Assembly (NCBI GenBank): GCA_963849605.1
Contig: CAWKHX010000002.1
Coordinates: forward strand, 1 to 64,000
Length of the DNA: 64,000 bases
From: DASPHG01 sp963849605
GTDB taxonomy: Bacteria > Actinomycetota > Thermoleophilia > Solirubrobacterales > Thermoleophilaceae
Direction: 5' to 3'
The notes under the pieces are model-generated. The model was given only the letters and a program-made list of their open reading frames with translations, was not told where the DNA came from and searched no databases. The translations under genes and the position numbers were made by a program. This document shows positions 29,217 to 37,864 of this stretch, piece by piece (the stretch's first letter is position 1; every line of letters starts with the position of its first letter).

Positions 29217-29648
29217 TCAGCGCGTGGCGTGCCAGCGAATCCGGCCCGTGTGGCAGCGCGTGACGAGCTCGCCGTTGCGGCGCACCTCGGCATCCGCGCG
29301 GAACCGGCCGCGCCACTTGTTCTGGGTGACCCGATGCGCGCGCACACGCGCGTTCACGTGCAGGCGGTAGGAGCGTCCGGCGTCGTCGTGGATGCGCGTG
29401 ACGTAGGGACCGCCGTCGCGCACGAACGTGGCGGTGCCCCTCTTGAACGGCGACAGGAACGAGGTGTCGTCCACGACGTTCCCCTCGCCGCAGTCGGCGC
29501 GCCAGAAGAGCGTGATGCGCGCCGGCTGGCCTTCCCGTGTGATGAGCGCGGCGCGGCGGTCCTGCGAGGTCTCGCCGCGGAACTTCGCCGCCTGGGCGAC
29601 CGGCGCCGAGACCGCGAGCAGCGCGAGCGCAATCAGCAGCGGCTTCAT
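29217..29648 (-). CDS. Small secreted protein, paralogue of the adjacent gene
   Basis: 143 residues with a signal peptide (MKPLLIALALLAVSAPVAQA). The mature chain has a FRGETSQDRRAAL start, one cysteine in WRADCGEG and one near the end (TRCHTGRIRW), and the motif KWRGRFRADAEVRRNGE. The upstream neighbour shares all these marks, so the pair arose by tandem duplication. Family unknown to me; a beta-sandwich stabilised by one disulfide is plausible. Confidence 0.75.
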   Translation of the reverse strand: MKPLLIALALLAVSAPVAQAAKFRGETSQDRRAALITREGQPARITLFWRADCGEGNVVDDTSFLSPFKRGTATFVRDGGPYVTRIHDDAGRSYRLHVNARVRAHRVTQNKWRGRFRADAEVRRNGELVTRCHTGRIRWHATR

Positions 29649-30085
29649 TGCTTGGTGACGCGCCAGCGCACGACGGGTGTCTCACACGTGGCGACCTTGC
29701 GTCCGTCCCGCTTTACGACGAAGTCTCCCTCGTACCTGCCGCGCCACTTGCGGCGGCTCACCTTGCGTCCCCGCATCGAAACCTTCGCGTCGATCCGCTC
29801 CTCCCCGAGCCGGAACGTGTACTCGCCCGCATCCCGGATGCGCCGGCGCGTGCGGCGGTCGAACGGCGCGCGGAAGAAGGTGCCCGCCTTCAGGCGCTTG
29901 TCGTCGCTGCACGGCGCGCGGAAGCCGACGTTCAGGCGGTACGGAAGTTTCTCGTCGTTGGCCTTCAGCACCACGTCCCGTCCCTGCGACGTCTCGCCGC
30001 TGAAGACCGTGCCCGCGGCGTGCGCGAGCGCGGGAACGACCGCGAGCAGTACGAGCGAGAGGGCGAGTGGCTTCATGCGTTTCAT
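29645..30085 (-). CDS. Small secreted protein, paralogue of the adjacent gene
   Basis: 146 residues with a signal peptide ending AHAAGT. It repeats the plan of its downstream neighbour: FSGETSQGRDVVL, FRAPCSDD, TFFRAPFDRR, KWRGRYEGDFVVKRDGRKV, ATCETPVVRW. The genes overlap by an ATGA. It also overlaps the end of ribF, so both are embedded in the ribF-rpsO operon. Function unknown. Confidence 0.75.
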   Translation of the reverse strand: MKRMKPLALSLVLLAVVPALAHAAGTVFSGETSQGRDVVLKANDEKLPYRLNVGFRAPCSDDKRLKAGTFFRAPFDRRTRRRIRDAGEYTFRLGEERIDAKVSMRGRKVSRRKWRGRYEGDFVVKRDGRKVATCETPVVRWRVTKQ

Positions 30086-30951
30086 CCGGCTAGGACGCGG
30101 CGGGCGTCTTCGACATCGCGCTCCATCTGCTCGACGAGCGCATCTGCCGTCTCAAATCGCCGTTCCCCACGCAAACGGCGGGCAAACGCGATCCGCAGCG
30201 TCTGACCGTACAGGTCGGCGTCGAAGTCGATCAGGTACGCCTCGACCAGCAGCCCACGGCCCGTCTCGAACGTCGGCCGCACGCCCACGTTGACGGCCGC
30301 CATGTGGCCGTGCGCCCAGGCCGCGTACACGCCGTGGCCGGGATGCGCGATGTGATCCGCCGGCACGATGTTGGCGGTCGGGAAGCCCAGGTCGCGTCCG
30401 CGCCGGTCGCCCCCCACGACCTCGCCCTCGAGCATGAAGGGCGCGCCGAGGAAGCGCGCTGCGCGCTCGACCTCGCCCGCCGCGACCAGGCCGCGGATGT
30501 GCGTCGAGGACACGGTCTCGTCCTCGACCTCGACGAGCGGGAGGACGCGCGTCTCGAACTCCGTGTGCGCGCGCAGCAGGTCGGGGTCGCCCTTCGCGCC
30601 CTTGCCGAAGCGGAAGTTCTCCCCGACCGACACGTGCGTCGCGCCGAGCTTGTCGATCAGGACCTCCTGGACGAACTCGTCGGCGGACTTCGAGGCGAAA
30701 TCGCGGTCGAACGGGATCGTCACCAGCTCGTCCACGCCGAGTCCCGCGATCAGGTCGCGCTTGATCGCCGGCGAGTCGAGCAGCTTCGGCAGCGCCTGGG
30801 GCGCGACGACGCTGAGCGGATGCGGGTCGAACGTCAGGACGCTGTCGTTGCCCTTGATCACCTCGCGGTGGCCGAGGTGGACCCCGTCGAACGTGCCGAC
30901 CGCGACCTTGCGCGGGCGGGGCTCGGCGTCCGGCAGCGACGTGACCTTCAC
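30082..30951 (-). CDS. ribF: Riboflavin kinase/FAD synthetase
   Basis: 289 residues, a little short. The nucleotidyltransferase domain has VGTFDGVHLGHRE and SSTHIRGLVAAGEVERA. The riboflavin-kinase domain has GDRRGRDLGFPTANI and GVYAAWA. It makes FMN and FAD from riboflavin. The start is GTG at 30951 in a GTGA overlap with truB; this truB-ribF coupling is general in bacteria. Confidence 0.95.
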   Translation of the reverse strand: MKVTSLPDAEPRPRKVAVGTFDGVHLGHREVIKGNDSVLTFDPHPLSVVAPQALPKLLDSPAIKRDLIAGLGVDELVTIPFDRDFASKSADEFVQEVLIDKLGATHVSVGENFRFGKGAKGDPDLLRAHTEFETRVLPLVEVEDETVSSTHIRGLVAAGEVERAARFLGAPFMLEGEVVGGDRRGRDLGFPTANIVPADHIAHPGHGVYAAWAHGHMAAVNVGVRPTFETGRGLLVEAYLIDFDADLYGQTLRIAFARRLRGERRFETADALVEQMERDVEDARRVLAG

Positions 30952-31733
30952 GGCGCGAACACCACGTCGGGCTGGATCTCGCCCTCGCGCGGGCGGCCGA
31001 TCGCGAGCAGCTCGCCGTCCGCCGTCAGGCGCGTCGGCCCGTCGATCGGGCCGGCGACGCGACGGCCGTGCACCACGGCGGCGGCCTCGTCCTCGTCCAG
31101 CGCACGCTCGGGCAGGAACGCGAGCGCGTCACCCAGGGGGACGATCCGCTCCGGGTCGGCGTCCTCGAGCCGGAACGGGCCGATCGCGGTCCGCTCGAGC
31201 GCCTCGCAGTAGGCGTCGTCGAGCCCCGCGACGAGCTGGCGGACGTACGTGCCCGCCGAGCACTCGATCTCGAACTCCGCGCGCTCGCCGTCGAGCGACA
31301 GCCGGTCGGCGCGGTAGACGCTCACGGGGCGCTCGGCGAGGTCGGGCGTCTCGCCCTCGCGGGCGATGTCGTAGGCGCGCCTCCCACCCACCTTCACGGC
31401 TGAGAACGCGTGCGGGCGCTGCATGAGGTCACCGGTCGGGATCTGCGGATCATCCGCGATTCGGCCGGTCTGCGACAGCTCGCCCTCCGGATCGCCCGTC
31501 GTCGAGACCCAGCCCAGCCGCGCAACGGCGCGATAGGTCTTGGGCAGCGCCATCAGGAACTGCTGCGCGCGCGTGGCCCTGCCGACGAGGATCAGGAGCA
31601 GCCCGGTCGCGAACGGGTCGAGCGTGCCGGCATGTCCGACCTTGGTCTTCTTCGGGAGCGTCCTGCGCACGTCCGCGACGACGTCGTGCGACGTGACGCC
31701 CGCGGGCTTCGCGTAGAGGAGAACGCCGGTCAG
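30948..31733 (-). CDS. truB: tRNA pseudouridine(55) synthase
   Basis: 261 residues. N-terminal LLYAKPAGVTSHDVVADVRR and the catalytic loop GHAGTLDPFATGLL (Asp) are intact, as is AFSAVKVGGRRAYDIAREG. The start must lie before LLYAKPAG. The only initiator-like codon there is CTG 31733-31731, overlapping the nrnA stop as CTGA, so a CTG start is strongly suggested. TruB modifies U55 of tRNAs and sits in the rbfA-nrnA-truB-ribF operon. Confidence 0.95.
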   Translation of the reverse strand: MTGVLLYAKPAGVTSHDVVADVRRTLPKKTKVGHAGTLDPFATGLLLILVGRATRAQQFLMALPKTYRAVARLGWVSTTGDPEGELSQTGRIADDPQIPTGDLMQRPHAFSAVKVGGRRAYDIAREGETPDLAERPVSVYRADRLSLDGERAEFEIECSAGTYVRQLVAGLDDAYCEALERTAIGPFRLEDADPERIVPLGDALAFLPERALDEDEAAAVVHGRRVAGPIDGPTRLTADGELLAIGRPREGEIQPDVVFAP

Positions 31734-32716
31734 AGCTGCTCTTGGATGCCCTTGCGGATCGTGCCCAGCAGCTCGTCGAGCGGCAGCTCGGACGACGCGC
31801 CGGCGGCCTGCCGGTGCCCGCCGCCGCCGAGGCCGCGCGCGATCCGCGAGACGTCGACCGTGCCGTCGGTGGACCTGAGGCTGATCTTGCGGACGCCGCT
31901 GCGGTCGTCGGCGAGGAGATCCCGGACGAGCACCGCGACCTTCGTGCCGTCGACGGCGCGCAGGTGATCGACGATCCCCTCCGAGTCCGTCTCCACCGAG
32001 CCGGTCTCCTCGAAGTCGGCGCGCGTGAGGTAGGTCGCCGTGACGACGCCGTCGTCGTAGCGCTGCACGGCGTTGAGCGCGCGCGCGAGGAGCTGTAGCC
32101 GGGCGTACGGAAGCTGTTCGTAGAGCCGCCGGTAGACCGCATGAGCGTCGAGTCCGGACTCGATCAGCTCGGCGGCCATCTGGTGTGAGCGCGCGGACGT
32201 GTTCGCGTACATGAACTTCCCGGTGTCTGTGACCAGGCCGACGTAGAGCGCGTCCGCGATCGCCGGTGTGATGTCCGCGCCGAGCGCCTTGGTGACCTCC
32301 CAGACGATCTCGGCCGTGCACGAGGCGCGCGCGTCGACGAGGTTCACCGTGCCGAAGCGCGTGTTGTCGTGGTGGTGGTCGATGTTCACGATGTGGACGC
32401 CGTCGCGTTGGAGGAAGTCGACCGGCATGCGGTCGATGTTCCCGCAGTCGAGGAAGATCACTGTGCGCTGCGCGAGGTCGGCGGGCGGCTCGTTCTGGAC
32501 GTCGTCGAGCGGCATCGACTGGTACTCCCACGGCAGCGGGAACTCGTCCGCGGACAGGAACATCACGGGGTCCTTGCCGAGCTGCTTGAGCAGCTCGTGC
32601 ATGCCGATCAGCGAGCCGAGCGCGTCGCCGTCCGGGTTCTCGTGCGTCGTGATGAGGAACTTCTGCGCGGAGCGGATCTCCTCGATCACCTCGTCGAGCT
32701 CGAGCGCGACGCTCAC
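31730..32716 (-). CDS. nrnA: DHH/DHHA1 phosphoesterase, NrnA-type oligoribonuclease/pAp phosphatase
   Basis: 328 residues. Metal-binding motifs THENPDGDALGS, IFLDCGN and IDHHHDN, then the DHHA1 motif GLGGGGHRQAAG. NrnA degrades nano-RNA and pAp, finishing RNA decay started by RNases Y, J and PNPase. It stands between rbfA and truB with 4-nt overlaps; GTG start at 32716. Confidence 0.93.
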   Translation of the reverse strand: MSVALELDEVIEEIRSAQKFLITTHENPDGDALGSLIGMHELLKQLGKDPVMFLSADEFPLPWEYQSMPLDDVQNEPPADLAQRTVIFLDCGNIDRMPVDFLQRDGVHIVNIDHHHDNTRFGTVNLVDARASCTAEIVWEVTKALGADITPAIADALYVGLVTDTGKFMYANTSARSHQMAAELIESGLDAHAVYRRLYEQLPYARLQLLARALNAVQRYDDGVVTATYLTRADFEETGSVETDSEGIVDHLRAVDGTKVAVLVRDLLADDRSGVRKISLRSTDGTVDVSRIARGLGGGGHRQAAGASSELPLDELLGTIRKGIQEQL

Positions 32717-33057
32717 TTGCCCTCCTCCTCATCGAGCAGTCCGGTGATCCGCATCCCCGTGTCGATCGAGTCGTCATAGACGAACTCGAGGACGGGCGTC
32801 CGCTTCAGCCGGAGCTCGTCCGCGACCTGGCTCTGGAGGAAGCCGTGCGATGCCTCGAGCCCGGCCAGCGTGCGGGCACGCTCGTCCTCGTCACCGAGAA
32901 CGGAGACGTAAACGCGCGCATTGCGCAGGTCGGGGCTGGTCTCAACGGACGTCACTGTCACAAAGCCAACGCGCGGGTCATGCAGATCTCCTGCGATGTG
33001 GGTCGAGAGGACCTCCTTGACGGCCTCGTTGACCCTCCGCATCCGGGCGCCGGGCAT
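32713..33057 (-). CDS. rbfA: Ribosome-binding factor A
   Basis: 114 residues from ATG 33057, 1 nt after the DUF503 stop. The family core RVNEAVKEVLSTHIAGDLHD, VTVTSVETSPDLRNARVYVS and LRLKRTPVLEFVYDDSIDTG is complete. RbfA matures the 30S subunit by acting on helix 1 of 16S rRNA. An upstream in-frame extension overlaps DUF503 and is not supported. Confidence 0.95.
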   Translation of the reverse strand: MPGARMRRVNEAVKEVLSTHIAGDLHDPRVGFVTVTSVETSPDLRNARVYVSVLGDEDERARTLAGLEASHGFLQSQVADELRLKRTPVLEFVYDDSIDTGMRITGLLDEEEGK

Positions 33058-33058
33058 C

Positions 33059-33361
33059 CTAGTGAAGCGCTTCGTCGGTAGAGAGCACGGTTCTTTCAAC
33101 GCGGACACCCTGCGGAAATTGCACGTCGAGCCAGCGCTCAATCCTGTCGGCACAGACGTTTACATCGGCGAGCGTCCGCCCGACGAGCGACGCCGTCAGC
33201 GTCGAGCGCTGCCAGAGGTCGTGGTGATCGGTCTCGGCGACCGCGGCGCCGAAGCGCTGGTGGAGCTGCGCCTTCACCGACTGGAGCTCCTTCCGCTTTC
33301 CCTTGAGGCTCCCGTTCTCCGGGAAGTGCAGGTGAATCTCGAGCAGCGCGAGGAAGCTCAT
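33059..33361 (-). CDS. DUF503 family protein (YlxP-like)
   Basis: 100 residues with the family pattern LLEIHLHFPENGSLKGKRKE at the start and VAETDHHDLWQRSTL in the middle. It stands between infB and rbfA exactly as ylxP does in Bacillus and many Actinobacteria. No biochemical function is established. Confidence 0.92.
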   Translation of the reverse strand: MSFLALLEIHLHFPENGSLKGKRKELQSVKAQLHQRFGAAVAETDHHDLWQRSTLTASLVGRTLADVNVCADRIERWLDVQFPQGVRVERTVLSTDEALH

Positions 33362-35844
33362 CGCGATAGGGCCGTCACGTGCGACTGACGGTAGCGCGGC
33401 CTAGAAACCCAGCGTCCGCGCCAACGCGGAGCCGCAGGCGCCGCTGCCGGGAGACCCGCGACTAAGCCCACGGGAATCTCCGCGATCAGCACGATGAGCG
33501 CAGCCCGGAGCGTCCGCATGCAATGGGTGCCGAATCCAGCACGCCTGCGGGTGCGTCCGGTCCCGCTGAGCGCGGTCGTTCGCCTACCAGCCTCAGCCCG
33601 ACTCGCAGCCGGGCATGCGGCCCGCGCTACTCCTCTCTCGACCTGCTTGGTCTCGTAGACCTCCAGCTCGTCGCCTTCCTTCACGTCGGGATAGTTCTCG
33701 AGCACGATTCCGCACTCCTGTCCCTCGGTGACCTCGGAGACGTCGTTCTGGAACCGGCGGAGTGACCCGATCCGGCCGTCGTGGATGATCGTCCCGTCGC
33801 GGACGAGGCGCACCTGCGCGCCGCGGCGGACGGTGCCGCTGGTGACGAAGCAGCCGGCGATCGTGCCGACGCGCGACGCCTTGAAGGTCTGCCGGATCTC
33901 GGCGCTCGCGATCGTCTGCTCGACCTCCTCCGGCTTGAGCAGGCCCTCCATCGAGTTCCGCAGGTCCTCGATGATCTTGTAGATCACGGTGTAGGTGCGG
34001 ATCTCGACGCCCTCGCGGTCGGCCACGGCGCGCGCGTCGCCGACGGGCCGGACGTTGAAGCCGATGACGACCGCGTTCGACGCGGCCGCGAGCATCACGT
34101 CGGACTCGGTGATGCCACCGACGCCGTCACGCACCGTCGCGACGGTGACCTGCTGCTGCGGCAGCTTCGCGACCTCGTCGGCGAGCGCCTCGAGGGAGCC
34201 CGCGACGTCCGCCTTGATGATCAGCGGCAGCTCGGCCAGCTCGCCCGCCTGCGCGCGCTTGAAGACATCCTCGAGTGAGACGCGCACGCCCTGGCGGCGC
34301 GCGAGCGACTCGGTCTTGAGCCTGTGGGCGCGCTCGCCCGCGAGCTGGCGGGCGGTCCGATCGTTCTCGACGACGCGCGCGCGCTCGCCCGCCTCCGGGA
34401 CGCCGTCGAACCCGAGCACCTCGACCGGCATGCCCGGCGTGGCCTCGGTCACGCGGTCGCCGCGGTAGTCGTGCATCGCGCGGACGCGGCCCCAGTGCGC
34501 ACCGGCGACGAGCGCGTCGCCGACCTTCAGCGTGCCGCGGTCGACCAGCAGGCTGACCACGGGGCCGCGGCCTGGGTCGAGCCGCGACTCGATCACCGTG
34601 CCGGAAGCCTCGGTCGCCGGGTTCGCCTTCAGCTCCTCGAGCTCGGCGACGGTGACGATCGTCTCGAGCAGGTCGGGCAGGTTCTCCTTCGTCTTCGCCG
34701 AGACGTCTACGAACTCTGTGTCGCCGCCCCAGTCGGCCGGGGTCAGGCCCTGGTTCGCGAGCTCGCCGCGGACGCGGTTCGGATCGGCGCCCTCCTTGTC
34801 GATCTTGTTGACCGCGATCAGGATCGGCACGTCGGCCGCCTTCGCGTGGTCGAGCGCCTCGACGGTCTGCGGCATCACGCCGTCGTCGGCCGCGACCACG
34901 ATCACCGCGATGTCGGTGACCTTCGCGCCGCGTGCGCGCATGGCGGTGAACGCCTGGTGGCCCGGCGTGTCGAGGAACGTGATCGTGTTGCCGTCGTGGC
35001 GCACCTGGTAGGCGCCGATGTGCTGCGTGATGCCGCCGGCCTCGCCCGCGGCGACCTCGGTCTCGCGGATCGCGTCGAGCAGTGACGTCTTGCCGTGGTC
35101 GACGTGGCCCATGATCGTGACGACCGGCGGGCGGTCGACGAGCTCCGCGTCGGTGTCCTCGAACTCCGGCTCCTCCTCGACCTCGTCGGCCGCGTGGACG
35201 ATCTCGACCTTCTTCTCGAACGACTCGGCGAGCACCTCGATCGCGTCGTCGGGGAGCGTCTGGGTGAGGGTCGCCATCTCGCCCAGCTCCATCAGCTTCT
35301 TGATCATCTCTGCCGACGAGAGCCCGAGCGACTCGGCGATCTCGCCGACCGTGGCGCCGGAGGGCATCGGCGTCGGCGGCTCCTCGACCGGGACCGGCGC
35401 GGGGGCGTTCAGGTCGGGCTCGACCCACGGCGTGCGGCGGCGGCGGCCGCGACGGCGCGGCGGCTGCTGCGGGGGCGGCGGGCCCTGCTGGCGGCGCGAC
35501 GCCTGCGAGTCGATCACGACCCGGCGGCGGCGACCGGCGCCGCCTCCGCCACCTCCTCCGCCGTCGGAGCGGACCGGGCGCTGTGCCCGCGGAGCCGGCT
35601 TCGCGGCCTCGGCCTGCTCGGGCGCTTCCTTGGCGGGCGCCTTGGCCTTCGCGGGAGCCTCCTTGGCTGGGGCGGCCTTCGCCTCGCCGCCTCCGTTGCC
35701 CGCGAACGCGCGCTCGATCTCAGCCTCGTCGACGCTCGAGGCGGCTGCCTTCACGTCGAGCCCCGCACCCTGGAGCACGGCGAGGACCTCCTTGGAGGAG
35801 ATCCCCTTCTCTTTGGCTATCTCGTGGACACGCTTCTTGGCCAT
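33358..35844 (-). CDS. infB: Translation initiation factor IF-2 (3' end uncertain)
   Basis: IF2_N-like start (MAKKRVHEIAKEKGISSKEV), a low-complexity Ala/Lys/Pro and Gly/Arg linker, a second IF2_N, the G domain (GHVDHGKTSLLDAIRET, DTPGHQAF, NKIDKEGADP) and domains II-IV are complete. Similarity to the family ends near ELEVYETKQVER (about 33640). The open frame then continues about 90 residues to 33358 with codons unlike the rest of the gene (AGA, GTA, TTA, TCT). In the neighbouring frame a TAG occurs at 33630-33628. A frame error and a true end near 33628 are likely. The ATG overlaps the nusA stop as TGATG. Confidence 0.93.
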   Translation of the reverse strand: MAKKRVHEIAKEKGISSKEVLAVLQGAGLDVKAAASSVDEAEIERAFAGNGGGEAKAAPAKEAPAKAKAPAKEAPEQAEAAKPAPRAQRPVRSDGGGGGGGGAGRRRRVVIDSQASRRQQGPPPPQQPPRRRGRRRRTPWVEPDLNAPAPVPVEEPPTPMPSGATVGEIAESLGLSSAEMIKKLMELGEMATLTQTLPDDAIEVLAESFEKKVEIVHAADEVEEEPEFEDTDAELVDRPPVVTIMGHVDHGKTSLLDAIRETEVAAGEAGGITQHIGAYQVRHDGNTITFLDTPGHQAFTAMRARGAKVTDIAVIVVAADDGVMPQTVEALDHAKAADVPILIAVNKIDKEGADPNRVRGELANQGLTPADWGGDTEFVDVSAKTKENLPDLLETIVTVAELEELKANPATEASGTVIESRLDPGRGPVVSLLVDRGTLKVGDALVAGAHWGRVRAMHDYRGDRVTEATPGMPVEVLGFDGVPEAGERARVVENDRTARQLAGERAHRLKTESLARRQGVRVSLEDVFKRAQAGELAELPLIIKADVAGSLEALADEVAKLPQQQVTVATVRDGVGGITESDVMLAAASNAVVIGFNVRPVGDARAVADREGVEIRTYTVIYKIIEDLRNSMEGLLKPEEVEQTIASAEIRQTFKASRVGTIAGCFVTSGTVRRGAQVRLVRDGTIIHDGRIGSLRRFQNDVSEVTEGQECGIVLENYPDVKEGDELEVYETKQVERGVARAACPAASRAEAGRRTTALSGTGRTRRRAGFGTHCMRTLRAALIVLIAEIPVGLVAGLPAAAPAAPRWRGRWVSRPRYRQSHVTALSR

Positions 35845-37329
35845 CAGGACTCGGTGATCGTCTCCTCCGGCTCGGCCTCGGTCGGAGCCGCCTGCTCGGT
35901 TCCGGCCGCCTCGTCGACGACCTCCGGCTCGGCGGGCTCGGCCGGCGCCTCGGCGGCGGGCGCCTCGGCCACCTCCTCGGGCGGGGGGACCTGCTCCGAG
36001 GCGGGTGCCTCTTCGACGCGGCGCCGTCCTCGGCGACGGGCTCTGCCTCTGCGGGCTCGCCTCCGCGGGCGGCTCGCCGCCCACGTGGTCGCTGCCCGTC
36101 CCCTCGAGCTCCTGGTGCGCGGGCAGGCCGCAGTAGCGCGATCCCGGCAGCGCGGCGTTCGGGCAGCGGCGGCCGGAGGTGAGGACCGCGGCGCAGCGGC
36201 CCTGCTGCTCCTCCTCCTCGAAGCCCAGCTCCGCCTCTTCCTTCGCGAAGTCGGTCTCCGAGCGGATGTCGACCCGCCAGCCGGTCAGCCGGGCGGCGAG
36301 GCGGGCGTTCTGCCCCTCCTTGCCGATCGCGAGCGAGAGCTGGTCGTCCGGAACGATGACCGTCGCCTGCTTGGCCTCGTCGTCGACCAGGACCTCACGC
36401 ACGCGCGCGGGCGAGAGCGCCTTGGCGACGAAGCGCGCCGGCTCCTCGTTGAACGGGATGATGTCGATCTTCTCGCCGCGCAGCTCGGACACGACCATGC
36501 GCACGCGCGAGCCGCGCGGGCCGACGCAGGCGCCGACCGGGTCGACGCCGCTGGCGTGCGAGACGACGGCGATCTTCGAGCGGTAGCCGGGCTCACGGGC
36601 GACGGCCTGAATCTCGACGAGCCCGTCGGCGATCTCCGGCACCTCGAGTTCGAAAAGCTTTCGGATGAGCTCGGGCGAGCGGCGCGAGACGACGATCGAC
36701 GGCCCCTTCGCCTGGTTGGAGACGTCGGTGATGATCGCCTTGACGCGCGCGCCGTGGTCGTAGCGCTCCTGCGGCACCTGCTCGGACTTCGGCAGCAGCG
36801 CCTCCACGCGCTCACGGAGCTGGACGAGCGTGTAGCGCGAGTCGGACTGCTGGACGATGCCGGTGATCAGCTCGCCGACGCGGTCCTGATACTCGTCGAA
36901 CATCATGTCGCGCTCGGCCTCGCGGATCCGCTGGAGGATCACCTGCTTGGCCGTCTGCGCGGCGATGCGGCCGAAGTCGTCGGGCGTGACGTCGCGCTCG
37001 CTGATCTGATCGCTGTACTCGGCGAGCATCTCGGGATCGAGCTCCGGCTCGGCCGGCTCGCGCATCTCGCCGGTCTCGGGATCGACCTCGGGCTCGGCCG
37101 GCTCGACCTCGGCGAGGAGCTTCTCCTCGAGCTCCTCCGGGACCATCAGCTCGAAGACGCGGAAGTCCGCGGTGTTGCGGTCCATGTCGACGCGCGCGTA
37201 CTTGGCCGCGCCCGGCTGCTTCTTGTAGGCAGAGAGGAGGGCGTCCTCGAGCGCGAGCATCAGGCGCTCGGCGGAGATGCCCTTCTCACGCTCGAGCAGG
37301 TGTACCGCTTCGACGATCTCCTTGGACAT
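35844..37329 (-). CDS. nusA: Transcription factor NusA with a zinc-finger-like tail; acidic tail frame-broken
   Basis: NusA_N, S1, KH1 (GACVGPRGSRVRMVV) and KH2 (SLAIGKEGQNARLAARL) are present, with an acidic insert at about 70-110 in the N-terminal domain. After KH2 comes an unusual motif, Cys379, Cys389, Cys400, His405, in GRCAAVLTSGRRCPNAALPG then SRYCGLPAHQ, resembling DUF5763-type zinc knuckles. The acidic tail then jumps frame twice near 36000-36060: EPAEAEPVAEDGAA in one frame and VEEAPASEQVPPPEEVAEAP in the next, ending TGA 35846-35844. The start is ATG 37329 with AGGAGA upstream. No separate ylxR follows. Confidence 0.93.
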
Positions 37330-37336
37330 CTCTCTC

Positions 37337-37795
37337 CTAGTCCTCCAACAGGTTGCTCTTGTGAATGTCGGCGAACGGGATCCGCACGATCCCGGTGTCC
37401 GCTGCAACCGACACCGCGTCGTCGGCCGCCTCCACCAGCTCGCCGTTGAAGCTCTTCGCGCCGTCGATCGGGGTGCGCGTGCGGACGCGGACGCGGCGGC
37501 CGAGGTAACGGCGGAAGTGATCAGGCTTGGCGAGCGGGCGGTCGGGCCCCGGTGAGGAGACCTCGAGCCCGTACTCCTCCAGCAGATCGCGGAGGTGCTC
37601 GGTGACGCGCTCGCAAAGCTCGAGGTCGACACCGTCCGGGTGGTCGATGAACAGCCGGACACGCTCCGACCCGACCTGCTCCGCCAGCAGCACCTCGACC
37701 TCCGGCTCAGCGGAGGAAAGACGGCTCTCGATGTGCTCCTGGATGTTGCTCTGAGTCTGCATTTGGACGAAAAAAAGGTGGGCTGCGAAGCCCAC
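37337..37795 (-). CDS. rimP: Ribosome maturation factor RimP
   Basis: The family body runs from about QTQSNIQEHIESRL, through VRLFIDHPDGVDLELCERVT and SSPGPDRPL, to the Sm-like end (GIVRIPFADIHKSNLLED). RimP helps mature the 30S subunit and heads rimP-nusA-infB. Two starts are possible. ATG 37762 has no ribosome site and lies 7 nt after a terminator T-run. GTG 37795 has GGGAGG 12 nt upstream and reads MGFAAHLFFVQ through the terminator hairpin itself. The second is preferred on ribosome-site grounds. Confidence 0.92.
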   Translation of the reverse strand: MGFAAHLFFVQMQTQSNIQEHIESRLSSAEPEVEVLLAEQVGSERVRLFIDHPDGVDLELCERVTEHLRDLLEEYGLEVSSPGPDRPLAKPDHFRRYLGRRVRVRTRTPIDGAKSFNGELVEAADDAVSVAADTGIVRIPFADIHKSNLLED

Positions 37796-37796
37796 C
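37770..37796 (-). terminator. Perfect intrinsic terminator overlapping the rimP start (attenuator candidate)
   Basis: On the minus strand an 8-bp perfect stem GGTGGGCT/AGCCCACC (37777-37784 with 37789-37796) with a 4-nt loop is followed directly by seven T (37770-37776). This is the best rho-independent terminator in the window. It follows dtd, but it also lies inside the rimP leader/first codons and downstream of a good -10 box, so it probably controls entry into rimP-nusA-infB. Confidence 0.85.
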
Positions 37797-37841
37797 CCAG
37801 GTGCGACCTCCCGGCCGCAGATGAAGTTCTAGCGACGACCG

Positions 37842-37847
37842 AGTATA
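37842..37847 (-). promoter_or_regulatory. Candidate -10 element for the rimP-nusA-infB operon
   Basis: TATACT on the minus strand, 18 nt after the dtd stop. Transcription would begin near 37835 and reach the terminator at 37796 after about 40 nt. No convincing -35 box is seen at 16-18 nt. Confidence 0.45.
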
Positions 37848-37864
37848 GCTCCGCAAGCGTCCTT

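Noticed and set aside
33500..33620. tRNA-like foldback on the minus strand
   Set aside because: A short GTGC/GCAC stem around TGGATTCG resembles a T-arm but the loop length and the rest of the cloverleaf do not fit.
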